A DNA stretch of 43,702 nt, taken from Pseudomonas sp. Ga0074129 (GTDB taxonomy: Bacteria > Pseudomonadota > Gammaproteobacteria > Pseudomonadales > Pseudomonadaceae). The position numbers and the translations under genes were made by a program. Below, in pieces: positions 1 through 10,983 of this stretch. The notes under the pieces were generated by a model. That model did not search any database. It was given only the letters and a program-made list of their open reading frames with translations, and was not told where the DNA came from. Position 1 is the stretch's first letter; each line of letters starts with the position of its first letter. Location: assembly GCA_001465025.1 (NCBI GenBank), contig LNDO01000080.1, positions 1 to 43,702 of the forward strand, written 5' to 3'.

Positions 1-56
1 GCAGCGCTTGGGTTGAGCGCCCCGTGAGGGCCTTCACCGGTGGCGAGTGGAGATAA
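1..56 (+). CDS. C-terminal end of an upstream (probably phage) gene, partial
   Basis: An open frame enters from the left edge (codons from base 3) and ends with TAA at 54-56, leaving about 17 residues ending FTGGEWR. It lies just before a terminator-like hairpin and a phage lysis cassette, so it may be the end of a tail or structural gene. The stretch is too short for a family call and could be a chance open frame. Confidence 0.3.
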   Translation, partial: SAWVERPVRAFTGGEWR

Positions 57-76
57 CGAAAGTAGTTACAGAGTGC

Positions 77-98
77 GCCCGCCATGTGCGGGCTTTTT
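77..98 (+). terminator. Rho-independent terminator between phage genes
   Basis: GCCCGC (77-82), five-base loop, GCGGGC (88-93), then TTTTT (94-98). It sits between the partial upstream frame and the endolysin-like gene, whose GGAGA ribosome binding site starts about eight bases after the T-run. Confidence 0.6.
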
Positions 99-115
99 CA
101 TGCCTGGAGAAAAGC

Positions 116-649
116 ATGACCCTATCTGAAATCCGCGCCCAGGCCATCGTGCCGGCCATGGCGCTGCTGCCGGCGTCCATGTACGCGCGCCCCAATGCCG
201 TCGACGTGCTGCTATTGGCCACCCACCTGCAGGAAGCTCCCAACCGTGAGCAGTGCCAGTTGCCAGCCCGACCAGGGCAATGCGGGCCTGCGCGCGGGAT
301 CTTCCAGTTTGAACGCGGCGGCGGTGTGGCCGGTGTGCTGCGCCATCACGCCAGTCGGGAGCATGCCGTGGCGGTGTGTGATGCCTTGGGCATTGAACCG
401 ACCATTGACGGCATCTTTAACGCGCTGCCTGAGCAATGCGATGTGCTCGATGCTGCCATGGCCCGCCTGCTGTATTGGACGGACCGCAAGCCCATGCCCG
501 GCGTGGGTGACGTTGAAGGCGCTTGGCAGTATTACCTGGACAACTGGCGGCCCGGTGCCTACTCGCGCGGCACCACCGCGCAGAAGTACGCCCTGCGCCG
601 CAAGTGGGCGCAAAACTACGCCCGCGCCATGGATGAGGTGCTGGGATGA
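116..649 (+). CDS. Phage endolysin-like (lysozyme-fold) protein
   Basis: A 177-residue protein with no signal peptide. ATG 116 is chosen over the upstream in-frame ATG at 47 because GGAGA (106-110) lies five bases before it and because the longer version would read through the terminator hairpin. The segment around residues 60-75 (GPARGIFQFERGGGVAGVL) resembles the substrate-cleft region of phage lysozyme-like or transglycosylase-like lysis proteins; that family assignment is from memory. Its stop overlaps the start of the next gene (ATGA at 646-649), a usual arrangement in lysis cassettes where the endolysin is coupled to spanin genes. Likely role: cleavage of peptidoglycan at the end of phage or tailocin production. 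The catalytic residue was not identified with certainty, and a tail-associated hydrolase remains possible. Confidence 0.6.
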   Translation: MTLSEIRAQAIVPAMALLPASMYARPNAVDVLLLATHLQEAPNREQCQLPARPGQCGPARGIFQFERGGGVAGVLRHHASREHAVAVCDALGIEPTIDGIFNALPEQCDVLDAAMARLLYWTDRKPMPGVGDVEGAWQYYLDNWRPGAYSRGTTAQKYALRRKWAQNYARAMDEVLG

Positions 650-1164
650 TCGGCCTGCTGAGAGGTTTGCCCGGTTGGTCGTGGTGGCTGCTGGCGCTTG
701 TGATCATTGCCGGCGGCCAGCAGGTGAGGGTGAGCATGGCCCAAGCCGATGCCGCCCAAGCCGCCACGGCGCTGGCTGACTACAAAACCGAGGTGGCCGA
801 ACGTGACCGCCTTGCAGCGGCCGACGCTCTGCAGGAAACAAAACGCCGCATCGCGGCCTTTGATGAGGTGCAACAACATGCCGAACAACAACTGCAAGTG
901 GCCCGCGCTGATGCTGCTGGTGCTGCTGCCGCTCGTGAGCGCCTGCAACAGCGCCTCGCCGCTGCCGAGCAGCGCAGCCGAGCTGCCGGCAATACCATCA
1001 CTGCCCAGCTCAGCCAGGCAGCCGACACCACCGCCCGAGTGCGAGCCGACCTGCTCAGCCGGATTGGTGAGGCTGCTGGACTCTATGCAGCCGTTGCCGA
1101 TGAGCGGGGAATAGCTGGCAGCAGTTGTGAGCGCGCTTTTGATTCGTTGGGTGGGGATGGTTAA
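646..1164 (+). CDS. Rz-type i-spanin (DUF2514-like)
   Basis: A 172-residue protein with a single N-terminal membrane segment (about residues 10-24, WSWWLLALVIIAGG) followed by a long Ala/Gln/Glu/Arg-rich stretch predicted as coiled coil up to about residue 135. This is the organisation of an inner-membrane spanin, and the composition resembles the phage DUF2514 family. The start overlaps the endolysin stop by four bases. A second frame inside this gene (878-1114) encodes a lipoprotein with the features of Rz1, which strengthens the spanin assignment independently of homology. Expected role: with its lipoprotein partner it bridges inner and outer membrane and disrupts the outer membrane in the last step of lysis. 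Confidence 0.7.
   Translation: MIGLLRGLPGWSWWLLALVIIAGGQQVRVSMAQADAAQAATALADYKTEVAERDRLAAADALQETKRRIAAFDEVQQHAEQQLQVARADAAGAAAARERLQQRLAAAEQRSRAAGNTITAQLSQAADTTARVRADLLSRIGEAAGLYAAVADERGIAGSSCERAFDSLGGDG
878..1114 (+). CDS. Rz1-like o-spanin lipoprotein, embedded in another frame
   Basis: A 78-residue protein read from ATG 878, wholly inside the Rz-type gene in a different frame. It starts with Asn/Lys, then a hydrophobic segment (ALMLLVLLPL) ending in the lipobox LVSAC (Cys23), giving a mature lipoprotein of about 55 residues rich in Ser and Pro, including PTPPPECEP. Short, proline-containing lipoproteins overlapping Rz in an alternate frame are the hallmark of o-spanins. The frame also runs open upstream to 749, but the signal sequence dictates the start at 878. 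Likely role: outer-membrane partner of the DUF2514-like i-spanin. Confidence 0.72.
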   Translation: MPNNNCKWPALMLLVLLPLVSACNSASPLPSSAAELPAIPSLPSSARQPTPPPECEPTCSAGLVRLLDSMQPLPMSGE

Positions 1165-1198
1165 GCGTGCCCAGGGCGGGCAAGGAAGGGGCAAATAA

Positions 1199-1270
1199 AA
1201 AAGGTTGCTGAAAAGTCGCTGAGTCGGGCCTAAAACAGCCTTAATCCACAACAACTTTCAGCAACCTTTT
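1199..1270 (-). terminator. Perfect 15-bp inverted repeat, probable ssrA terminator
   Basis: AAAAGGTTGCTGAAA (1199-1213) is perfectly complementary to TTTCAGCAACCTTTT (1256-1270), with a 42-base spacer that has its own small GGC/GCC pairing. On the minus strand the stem is followed by a T-rich run (1193-1200), which suits termination of tmRNA transcription; on the plus strand it could also stop transcription from the phage genes. The unusually large loop leaves other roles open. Confidence 0.5.
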
Positions 1271-1301
1271 CTACTGCGGCCCAGTGTTTTCGGGCCTTGT
1301 T

Positions 1302-1692
1302 TGGTGGAGCCGGGGGGATTTGAACCCCCGTCCGCCAGTGTTCCGCTGTCGGTACTACATGCTTAGCCGTGTCTATTGAGTTAATCCGCAGCCGCCCGAC
1401 GGGCAGGGTGCTTTGGACGAGTTGTGTAAGTTTTAGCCACTTTGTCCACAACGTACTACGCGGCGATCCTGTTCTGCATGACAATCACTTCAGGTTTACA
1501 GGCATCCCCTAGTGATCGCTGGAGCCGAAGCTACCAGAAGGACTAGTCGCGCCGCTTACGCAGCGAGAGCGTAGCCCTCGTAGTTTTCGTCATTGGCAAC
1601 TATAAAAGTTGCAACAGTGGATTTACGACTTCTGTTACCAAGTCGGCATGCACCTAGAGTTTCACTACCGGCGTCGAATCCTAATCGGCCCC
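1302..1692 (-). ncRNA. ssrA: Transfer-messenger RNA (tmRNA)
   Basis: Read on the minus strand, the RNA begins GGGGCCGATTAGGATTCGAC at 1692 and ends with a TΨC-like arm, GGCTCCACCA and encoded CCA at 1302-1304. The ends pair as the tRNA-like acceptor stem (GGGGCC with GGCTCC). The resume frame around 1552-1598 reads ANDENYEGYALAA followed by a stop, a typical proteolysis tag ending in ALAA. The length of 391 bases is normal for gammaproteobacteria. Function: with SmpB it rescues ribosomes stalled on broken mRNA and tags the product for ClpXP. The 3' end of ssrA is a common prophage integration site, and a phage lysis cassette lies immediately beyond it here. Confidence 0.97.
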
Positions 1693-1721
1693 GAAACGGT
1701 TGCTACTCAATCTAGGACGCG

Positions 1722-1750
1722 AGTCTACGCCAAAGGTTCCACAGCGTCGA
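1722..1750 (-). promoter_or_regulatory. Predicted sigma-70 promoter of ssrA
   Basis: On the minus strand TCGACG (-35, 1745-1750) and TAGACT (-10, 1722-1727) are separated by exactly 17 bases and lie about 30 bases upstream of the mature tmRNA 5' end at 1692. That leaves a short leader for RNase P processing. Confidence 0.45.
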
Positions 1751-1837
1751 CCCGGCATTTGCGCCTGCCCGCCCGCTTGAGCGTGTTGCAGGCTATGATT
1801 GGCCCCCCGTTTTTATCGTTCTGGGTGAGATTGCCGT

Positions 1838-4753
1838 ATGCCAGGTGCGCCGCGTTACCCACTTCGCCAATGGATCTGGCGCGCGTTTGTACAGAGCGCC
1901 TTGATTCCGCTGATTCTGGTGGAGTCGGTGTTGATCACGGTTTACTTGCTGAGCAATGCGGCCATTCGCGACGCGCAGATTGAGCATTTGCAGCAGAGCG
2001 CGCTGACGGATTTGTCCACGGCGGTGGTGCGTGAAGGCCAGGTGATTGATGGGCGCTTGCGCTCCGTTGAGGCGCAGGTGCAGATTTTCCGTGACGCCAC
2101 GCTGCAGGCGTTGCTTGATCCGCGTTTTCAGCCCGATGCGCTGGAGCGTGAGCGTCATGCCGTGACGGAGACGGGTGTGTTTTACACGCGCAGTGATGAT
2201 GGCCGTGCGGCGTCTTTCTATGCCAACAGCACGCCGCTGGCGCAGCAGGATCATGCCAAGGCGCTGCGTTTGTCGCAGGTCGATCCGCTTATGCGTTCAA
2301 TTCAGGCGGCCAACCCACGGGTGGCGGCGGCCTATTTCAACAGTTGGGACAGTTACAACCGCATTTATCCCTTCTTTATGACGCCCGAGCAGTATCCCCA
2401 TGACATGGTGATACCCGACTACAACTTCTATTACCTGGCCGATGCCAAGCACAACCCCGAGCGCAAGGTGGCTTGGGCGGATGTCTACCTGGACCCGGCC
2501 GGGCTTGGTTGGATGATGTCGGCGGTGGCACCGGTGTATCGCGGTGATTTCCTCGAAGGTGTGGTGGGCCTGGATATCACCGTGGGGCAAATGCTGAGCG
2601 AGATTGGTGAGCTGGATGTGCCATGGAAGGGCTATGCCATGCTGGTCAGCCGCGACCACAACATCATGGCCCTGCCTGCGGCGGGGGAAGACGATTTTGG
2701 CCTGCGCGAGCTGACCGAGTATTCCTACGCCGAAGCGGTGCGCCGCGAGGTGCTCAAACCGGAAGATTTCAACCTGGCCAACCGCGCCGACATGCAACCC
2801 TTACTGGCGGCGATGGCGGCTGGGCAGGGCAATGTGCAGGAGGTCGACCTCGGTGGGCGCAAGCAGCTGATTGCTTGGAGTGAGATTCCGCAAACCGGCT
2901 GGAAGCTGCTGCTGGTGGTGGATGAGACGCATATTTTCAGTGAGACCAATCGCCTGGCGGAGCGCTACCTGCATATCGGCTATTTGCTGATTGCCGGCTT
3001 GGTGGTGTTTTACCTGTTGTTCTTCGCCTTGATGTGGATGCGTTCGCGGCAGTTGAGCGAGCAGCTGGTACGGCCGATTACTGGAATTGTCGAGATGATG
3101 CGCGGGCTGGGTCAGGGCCAGTTCCACCCTGCTGCGCCGACCAGTCAGATCGACGAGTTGAGCAGCATGGCCACGGCGGTTCAGCAAACCGGCGAACAGC
3201 TCCAGGCCAGCGAAACTCAGCGCGTGGAGGCGCAGCGGATTTTGCAGTTGGTGCTGGAAAGCACCACGGAAAGCCTCTGGGAAGTTGAATCGCCGAACAT
3301 GACCATCAGCCTCAGTGAACGCTTTATCAAGCGCTTTGGTTTGCCGCAGGCGCACATGATTTTCAGCGAATTCAACCAGCGCGTGCATCCCGACGACCTG
3401 GAGCGCATTCGGCATTTGCGCCAGTTGTTTGTCAGCAGCGGTGAAGACCGGTTTGAGGCGGAATACCGTTACGCCGATGCCAAGGGTGATTACGTCTGGT
3501 TGCTCAGTCGCGGCAAGGTGCTGGAGCGTGACAGCGAGGGGCGCGCGCTGCGGGTGGCGGGCACCCATGTGGACATCACCCACCTCAAGCAGGTGCAGGA
3601 AGATTTGCGCCGCGTCAGCTTGCAGGCGCAGGCCGCCAGCCAGGCCAAGAGCCGTTTTCTGTCGAGCATGAGTCATGAACTGCGCACGCCGCTTAATGCG
3701 ATATGCGGCTTCGGTCAGTTGATTGAACTGGAAACCCAGGACAAAGCCGATGCCAAGCAAGAAGCCGATTACGCCCGCGAGATCGTCAATGCCAGCCGGC
3801 ATCTGACCTCATTGGTGGACGATATTCTCGACCTCTCCAGCATCGAAAGCCGCCGTCAGCAATTGAAATTGCAGCCCGTGGAAGTGGGCGCGCTGCTGCA
3901 CGGCTGTGCCGAGTTGGTGCAGCCAGATGTGCAACAGCGGCAACTGCAATTACACGTATTGGCCGAAGCCGATGCCGGTTTGTATGTGCAGGCCGACATG
4001 CGCCGGGTGCGTCAGGTGCTGCTCAACCTGCTGTCCAATGCGATCAAGTACAACAGCGCGCAAGGCATGGTACGCATGGGTTACGAAGTGCGTTCCGACT
4101 GCGTGCGGCTGTGGGTGGAAGACAACGGCGCAGGCCTGACGCCGGAGCAGCAGAGCAACCTGTTCCAGCCGTTCCAGCGTTTGGGCCGTGAAAACTCCAA
4201 CATTCCTGGCACTGGCATCGGCCTGGTGTTGTGCCGTGAGTTGGCCCATCTGATGGCCGGCGAAATTGGCTTTAGCAGCAGTGCCGGTATGGGCAGCCGC
4301 TTCTGGATTGATTTACCCGGTGCAGCCGCGCCGGCGGCTCAGGCGGCTGTGCAGGCTGAACCGGCTGCGGCGCAGCCACAGCAATTGGCCGAAGTGCTGT
4401 GCGTGGAAGATCACCCCGCCTGCCTTAAAGTGGTCCAGGAAGCGTTGCGTGAGTTTGCCACTGTGCGCGGTGCCGGCTCGGTGCAGCGCGCCTTGGCGGA
4501 GTTGGAGTTGTGCACCCCGACGCTGCTGTTGCTGGACATCGACCTGCCCGATGGCGATGGCCTGGACGTGCTCGATGCCATGCGCCAGAACCCGCGTTTG
4601 CAGGCGGTGCCGGTGCTGGTGATCAGTGCGGTGGCCGATGAAAACTTGTTTGCGGAGGCCCGCCGTCGTGGGGCGCAGGCGTGCCTTGCCAAGCCAATTG
4701 ACTTGGCGCAGGTGCGGCAGATTGCCCTTCGCTTACTCGGCCAGGCCTTATAA
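1838..4753 (+). CDS. Hybrid sensor histidine kinase (Cache-HAMP-PAS-HisKA-HATPase-REC)
   Basis: A 971-residue inner-membrane sensor. TM1 is at about residues 14-39. A large periplasmic double-Cache-like region follows to about residue 375 (PVYRGDFLEGVVGLDITV is typical), then TM2 (about 378-402), HAMP (to about 455), a PAS domain (about 465-590, with VHPDDLERIR), HisKA with His613 in SHELRTP, HATPase with NLLSNAIKY, EDNGAGL and GTGIGL boxes, and a C-terminal receiver with Asp900 in LLLLDIDLP. It could autophosphorylate and pass phosphate internally, but no HPt domain or separate output regulator lies next to it, so its target is unknown. The Cache domain suggests a small extracellular ligand such as an organic or amino acid. 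It is monocistronic and convergent with the D-lactate dehydrogenase gene; a link to lactate sensing is only a positional guess. Confidence 0.9.
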   Translation: MPGAPRYPLRQWIWRAFVQSALIPLILVESVLITVYLLSNAAIRDAQIEHLQQSALTDLSTAVVREGQVIDGRLRSVEAQVQIFRDATLQALLDPRFQPDALERERHAVTETGVFYTRSDDGRAASFYANSTPLAQQDHAKALRLSQVDPLMRSIQAANPRVAAAYFNSWDSYNRIYPFFMTPEQYPHDMVIPDYNFYYLADAKHNPERKVAWADVYLDPAGLGWMMSAVAPVYRGDFLEGVVGLDITVGQMLSEIGELDVPWKGYAMLVSRDHNIMALPAAGEDDFGLRELTEYSYAEAVRREVLKPEDFNLANRADMQPLLAAMAAGQGNVQEVDLGGRKQLIAWSEIPQTGWKLLLVVDETHIFSETNRLAERYLHIGYLLIAGLVVFYLLFFALMWMRSRQLSEQLVRPITGIVEMMRGLGQGQFHPAAPTSQIDELSSMATAVQQTGEQLQASETQRVEAQRILQLVLESTTESLWEVESPNMTISLSERFIKRFGLPQAHMIFSEFNQRVHPDDLERIRHLRQLFVSSGEDRFEAEYRYADAKGDYVWLLSRGKVLERDSEGRALRVAGTHVDITHLKQVQEDLRRVSLQAQAASQAKSRFLSSMSHELRTPLNAICGFGQLIELETQDKADAKQEADYAREIVNASRHLTSLVDDILDLSSIESRRQQLKLQPVEVGALLHGCAELVQPDVQQRQLQLHVLAEADAGLYVQADMRRVRQVLLNLLSNAIKYNSAQGMVRMGYEVRSDCVRLWVEDNGAGLTPEQQSNLFQPFQRLGRENSNIPGTGIGLVLCRELAHLMAGEIGFSSSAGMGSRFWIDLPGAAAPAAQAAVQAEPAAAQPQQLAEVLCVEDHPACLKVVQEALREFATVRGAGSVQRALAELELCTPTLLLLDIDLPDGDGLDVLDAMRQNPRLQAVPVLVISAVADENLFAEARRRGAQACLAKPIDLAQVRQIALRLLGQAL

Positions 4754-4781
4754 AACGCGCCGGGCTTGTGGGCTCGGCGCG
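4752..4781 (-). terminator. Terminator after dld
   Basis: CGCGCCG (4756-4762) pairs with CGGCGCG (4775-4781) around a 12-base loop. On the minus strand the stem is followed by TTTT (4752-4755), directly downstream of the dld stop at 4792. On the plus strand there is no T-run. Confidence 0.5.
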
Positions 4782-4791
4782 CTGTTGGCTA

Positions 4792-7599
<2,808 letters not shown>

Positions 7600-7632
7600 G
7601 GGGGCTCCGGTGATCAGCGGTAATGCGAGTGG

Positions 7633-7733
7633 TCTCCCTTCTCCCTAATGAGAGAGGGGGCGGGGGAGAGGGACGGCTCGGGTGCGGTTTTGTGCTTGCC
7701 CTCTCCCTAACCCTCTCCCGGAGGGAGAGGGGA
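7633..7733. repeat. CCCTCTCCC-type intergenic inverted repeats
   Basis: The lldD-dld gap holds several copies of a CCCTCTCC / GGAGAGGG motif, including CCCTCTCCC facing GGGAGAGG around 7708-7732 and a second, looser pair at 7640-7672. This resembles the dispersed REP-like elements of Pseudomonas intergenic DNA. It could form mRNA hairpins that tune expression of dld relative to lldD. Confidence 0.6.
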
Positions 7734-7740
7734 TAACGGC

Positions 7741-8886
7741 TTAGCGACCCAGTTCGCGCACCAGCGAGTCGGCATTGATTTCGCTGATCGACTTGGCCCC
7801 GGTCAGCACCATGGCCACGCGCATTTCCTTCTCGATCAGGTCCAGCAGGTTGCTCACCCCCGCGCCACCGGCAGCGGCCAGGGCGTAGATAAAGGCGCGA
7901 CCGAGCATCACCGTGTCCGCACCGAGGGCGATCATGCGCACCACGTCCAGACCGGTGCGAATGCCGGAGTCGGCCAGAATCGCCAGATCGCCTTTCACGG
8001 CATCGGCAATCGCCGGTAGGGCACGGGCGCTGGACATCACGCCATCAAGCTGACGGCCACCGTGGTTGGAGACGACGATGCCGTCGGCGCCGAAGCTCAC
8101 AGCGTCCTTGGCGTCCTGGGGGTCGAGGATGCCCTTGATCACCATTGGGCCGTCCCAGAACTCGCGAATCCATTCCAGGTCTTTCCAGCTGATCGACGGG
8201 TCGAAGTTGTTGCCCAGCCAGCCGATGTAGTCTGCCAGGCCCGTGGGGTTGCCCCGGTAGGCAGAGATATTGCCCAGGTCATGGGGCTTACCCAGCAGGC
8301 CGACATCCCAGGCCCAGCGCGGGTGGGTCATGGCTTGCAGCATGCGGCGCACGGGGGCGTTCGGGCCGCTCATGCCAGAGTGGGCGTCGCGGTAGCGCGC
8401 GCCGGGCACCGGCATGTCGACGGTAAAAACCAGGGTGGTGACGCCAGCAGCCTTGGCGCGCTCCAGGGCGTTTTTCATAAAGCCACGGTCTTTCAGCACA
8501 TAGAGCTGAAACCACATCGGCCGGTCGATGGCCGGCGCGACTTCTTCAATCGGGCACACCGACACGGTCGACAGGGTAAAAGGGATGCCTTTGGCGGCGG
8601 CGGCCTTGGCGGCCTGCACTTCACCGCGACGGGCGTACATGCCGGTTAAACCGACCGGGGCCAGGGCCACCGGCATGCTCAGGGTTTCATTGAATAAGCG
8701 GGTTTCCAGGCTCAGTTCCGACATGTTGCGCAGCACGCGCTGGCGCAGGGCAATGTCCGCTAGATCGGCGACGTTGCGCTTAAGGGTGTGCTCGGCATAG
8801 GCACCGCCGTCGATGTAGTGAAACAGAAACGGCGGCAGCCGGCGTTGCGCGGCGGCGCGGTAGTCGGTGGAGGCAGAAATGATCAT
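7741..8886 (-). CDS. lldD: L-lactate dehydrogenase (FMN-dependent)
   Basis: A 381-residue member of the FMN alpha-hydroxyacid dehydrogenase family. The start at 8886 ([18 protein letters not shown]) is chosen over the longer frame to 8928 because family members begin with exactly this segment. Visible features are FHYIDGGAY at the N-terminus, the FMN phosphate and active-site segments [12 protein letters not shown] (active-site His and Arg) and [20 protein letters not shown]. It oxidises L-lactate to pyruvate at the inner membrane and donates electrons to quinone. It follows lldP by 78 bases and precedes dld by 141 bases, so the three are probably one operon under LldR. Confidence 0.95.
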   Translation of the reverse strand: MIISASTDYRAAAQRRLPPFLFHYIDGGAYAEHTLKRNVADLADIALRQRVLRNMSELSLETRLFNETLSMPVALAPVGLTGMYARRGEVQAAKAAAAKGIPFTLSTVSVCPIEEVAPAIDRPMWFQLYVLKDRGFMKNALERAKAAGVTTLVFTVDMPVPGARYRDAHSGMSGPNAPVRRMLQAMTHPRWAWDVGLLGKPHDLGNISAYRGNPTGLADYIGWLGNNFDPSISWKDLEWIREFWDGPMVIKGILDPQDAKDAVSFGADGIVVSNHGGRQLDGVMSSARALPAIADAVKGDLAILADSGIRTGLDVVRMIALGADTVMLGRAFIYALAAAGGAGVSNLLDLIEKEMRVAMVLTGAKSISEINADSLVRELGR

Positions 8887-8926
8887 GGAATCACCCAAGC
8901 AGGAAAAAGGGTTGCAGCGAAACGTC

Positions 8927-8954
8927 AATGCGCGCCGCCCAAGCAGCGCGCATT
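8927..8954 (-). other. Intercistronic hairpin between lldP and lldD
   Basis: AATGCGCGC (8927-8935) and GCGCGCATT (8946-8954) form a perfect 9-bp stem with a 10-base loop in the 78-base gap. There is no T-run, so an mRNA-processing or stability element, or partial attenuation, is more likely than full termination. Confidence 0.5.
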
Positions 8955-8964
8955 CAGGCGTTTA

Positions 8965-10659
8965 TCAGCTCGCCATCAGTGGGTCGCTAACGCCCAACAC
9001 ATAAACCGCAAACATCGCGATCAGGCCGGTAAACAGCACGTAGTACAGGGTAGGCCAAACGGTTTTGCGCAGGATGCTGCCTTCGCGACCCAGCAGGCCC
9101 ACGGTGGCCGATGCGGCGACCACGTTGTGGATTGCCACCATGTTGCCCGCAGCCGCACCAACGGCCTGCACCGCGACAATCAGCGCGCTGGAAATGCCCA
9201 GGCTGCTGGCCACGCCGAACTGGAACTGGCTGAACATCATGTTGCTCACCGTGTTGGAACCGGCAATAAACGCGCCCAGTGCACCAATGCTCGGGGCCAG
9301 GAGCGGGTAGATACCGCCCACGCTGTCAGCCACCCAGCGCGCCATCAGGATCGGCATGCTCGACAGTTCGGCGGCGTTAACCCCGGAGTTGATCAGGATG
9401 CGCACCATCGGCACGGTAAACAGCAGCACGAAGCCGGCGCTGAGCAATACACTGGACGACTCTTTCACCGCTGCGCCCAACTCGCGCAGTTTCATGCCAT
9501 GCAGGAAGAAAGTGGCGATGACCACGGTGACCAGAATCCCGCCCGGCAGATAGAGTGGATCGAAGCTGGCACCGATGCCGGTTTCGCCCAGCAGGTCGGG
9601 GAATTTCAATGCCACGCCCTTCAGCGCTGCACCGACTTCTGGGAATACCCGGCTGATCACCAGCAGCACACCCACCAGCACATAAGGCAGCCAGGCGCGC
9701 AGAGCGCTCATCGGTTTGGCTGTCAGGTCGTCGAGTTTCATCTCCACGCTGCCCAACCACTCGGCCGGCCATTGGTCGGCCGGGGCGAAATCCCAGGTGG
9801 TTTTCGGCAGCAGAAAGCCCATGCGCGCAGCGCTGGTGACAATTGCCAGGCCGATCAGGCCACCGCCCAGTGACGGGAACTCGGGGCCGAGGAATACACC
9901 GGTCAGCACGTAAGGCACGGTAAAGGCCAGTCCGGCGAAAATGGCAAACGGCAGCACTTCAAAGCCGGCTTTCCAGCTTTTTTCGGCACCGAAGAAGCGC
10001 GTCAGCATCAGCACCATAATCAGCGGCATCACAGTGCCGACGATGGCGTGAATGATCGCCACTTCACTGGTGATCAGTTGCAGGAACTGCGCCCAGGACG
10101 AGCCCTGTGCAACCAACTGAGCGCCGATGGTGGCGCTGTCCATGCCTGTGTTCAGGCCGACGATGATCGGTGTACCCACCGCGCCGAAGGACACCGGTGT
10201 GCTTTGCACCAACATGCCGAGCAACACAGCCGCCATGGCCGGGAAGCCGATGGCCACCAGCAACGGTGCCGCGATGGCAGCCGGTGTGCCGAAGCCCGAG
10301 GCGCCTTCGATAAAGCAGCCGAACAGCCAGGCGATGATGATTGCCTGAATGCGCCGATCCGGGCTGATGGTGGCAAAGCCGGCGCGAATCGCGGTGATGC
10401 CGCCGGAGTGTTTAAGGGTGTTGAGCAGCAGAATCGCGCCAAAGATGATCCACAACAAACCGAGGGTAATCAGCAACCCTTGCACGGTGGACGCCAGCAC
10501 GCGGTTGAAACTCATGTCCCAGGCAAACAAACCCACCGCAGCGGTGACCAGGTAAACCAGTGGCATGGCGTGTTTGGCCGGCCAGCGCAGACCAACCAGC
10601 AAAATGGCGGCCAGCAGAATCGGTGAGAAGGCCAGTAGAGCAAGAAGACCAGTCGACAT
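8965..10659 (-). CDS. lldP: L-lactate permease
   Basis: A 564-residue polytopic membrane protein of the LctP family with roughly a dozen hydrophobic segments from residue 4 onward. Family stretches include LFGCFIEGASGFGTPAAIAAPLL, PVSFGAVGTPI and FIAGSNTVSNMMF (read in parts). AAGGAGAGAG lies just before ATG at 10659. It imports lactate (and probably glycolate) by proton symport. It is first in the operon with lldD and dld, and its promoter region faces lldR across an LldR-type palindrome. Confidence 0.95.
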   Translation of the reverse strand: MSTGLLALLAFSPILLAAILLVGLRWPAKHAMPLVYLVTAAVGLFAWDMSFNRVLASTVQGLLITLGLLWIIFGAILLLNTLKHSGGITAIRAGFATISPDRRIQAIIIAWLFGCFIEGASGFGTPAAIAAPLLVAIGFPAMAAVLLGMLVQSTPVSFGAVGTPIIVGLNTGMDSATIGAQLVAQGSSWAQFLQLITSEVAIIHAIVGTVMPLIMVLMLTRFFGAEKSWKAGFEVLPFAIFAGLAFTVPYVLTGVFLGPEFPSLGGGLIGLAIVTSAARMGFLLPKTTWDFAPADQWPAEWLGSVEMKLDDLTAKPMSALRAWLPYVLVGVLLVISRVFPEVGAALKGVALKFPDLLGETGIGASFDPLYLPGGILVTVVIATFFLHGMKLRELGAAVKESSSVLLSAGFVLLFTVPMVRILINSGVNAAELSSMPILMARWVADSVGGIYPLLAPSIGALGAFIAGSNTVSNMMFSQFQFGVASSLGISSALIVAVQAVGAAAGNMVAIHNVVAASATVGLLGREGSILRKTVWPTLYYVLFTGLIAMFAVYVLGVSDPLMAS

Positions 10660-10797
10660 GGTGCTCTCTCCTTAGCGCTGCGCAATGCGCATGAGTGGGT
10701 GCAGGGAGGCATCGCGTGGCAATGCAGCGTCAGGTAAGTGCAAGAGAGCCGGCATGGGTAGACCTCGTGGGTTCTTGGAATTGTTTTTAGTGTGGTT

Positions 10798-10814
10798 AAT
10801 TGGTAATACCAATT
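10798..10814. promoter_or_regulatory. Predicted LldR operator
   Basis: AATTGGTAATACCAATT is palindromic except for its central base and has the TGGT-N3-ACCA core used by LldR-type FCD regulators. It lies 139 bases upstream of lldP ATG. LldR is known to repress lldPD and to be released by lactate. Confidence 0.8.
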
Positions 10815-10867
10815 TACAAGACTGCGCGGTCAGGGTAAAAGTGCGGCCTCTGACCTGTCAATTAGCT

Positions 10868-10891
10868 GCCTTACGACTTTGGTCGTAAGGC
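10868..10891. other. 10-bp inverted repeat upstream of lldR
   Basis: GCCTTACGAC (10868-10877), loop TTTG, GTCGTAAGGC (10882-10891): a perfect 10-bp stem with a tetraloop and no following T-run. It lies 92 bases before the lldR start. It may be a leader hairpin or a second protein-binding site. Confidence 0.5.
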
Positions 10892-10983
10892 GATGCCTTG
10901 CGGGGGTAAAGGCACGGCGATAGGCTTGCCGGCAGCGGGCCGCAAAGGCCCATGGCAGGTGGTCAAACCAGTGGGGTGTGGGT

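Larger units (their letters stand above)
10660..10983. promoter_or_regulatory. Divergent lldP / lldR control region
   Basis: A 324-base gene-free region that must contain the promoters of lldP (minus) and lldR (plus). It holds the LldR-type palindrome at 10798-10814 and a strong 10-bp hairpin at 10868-10891. I could not identify -10/-35 boxes with confidence. Confidence 0.6.
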
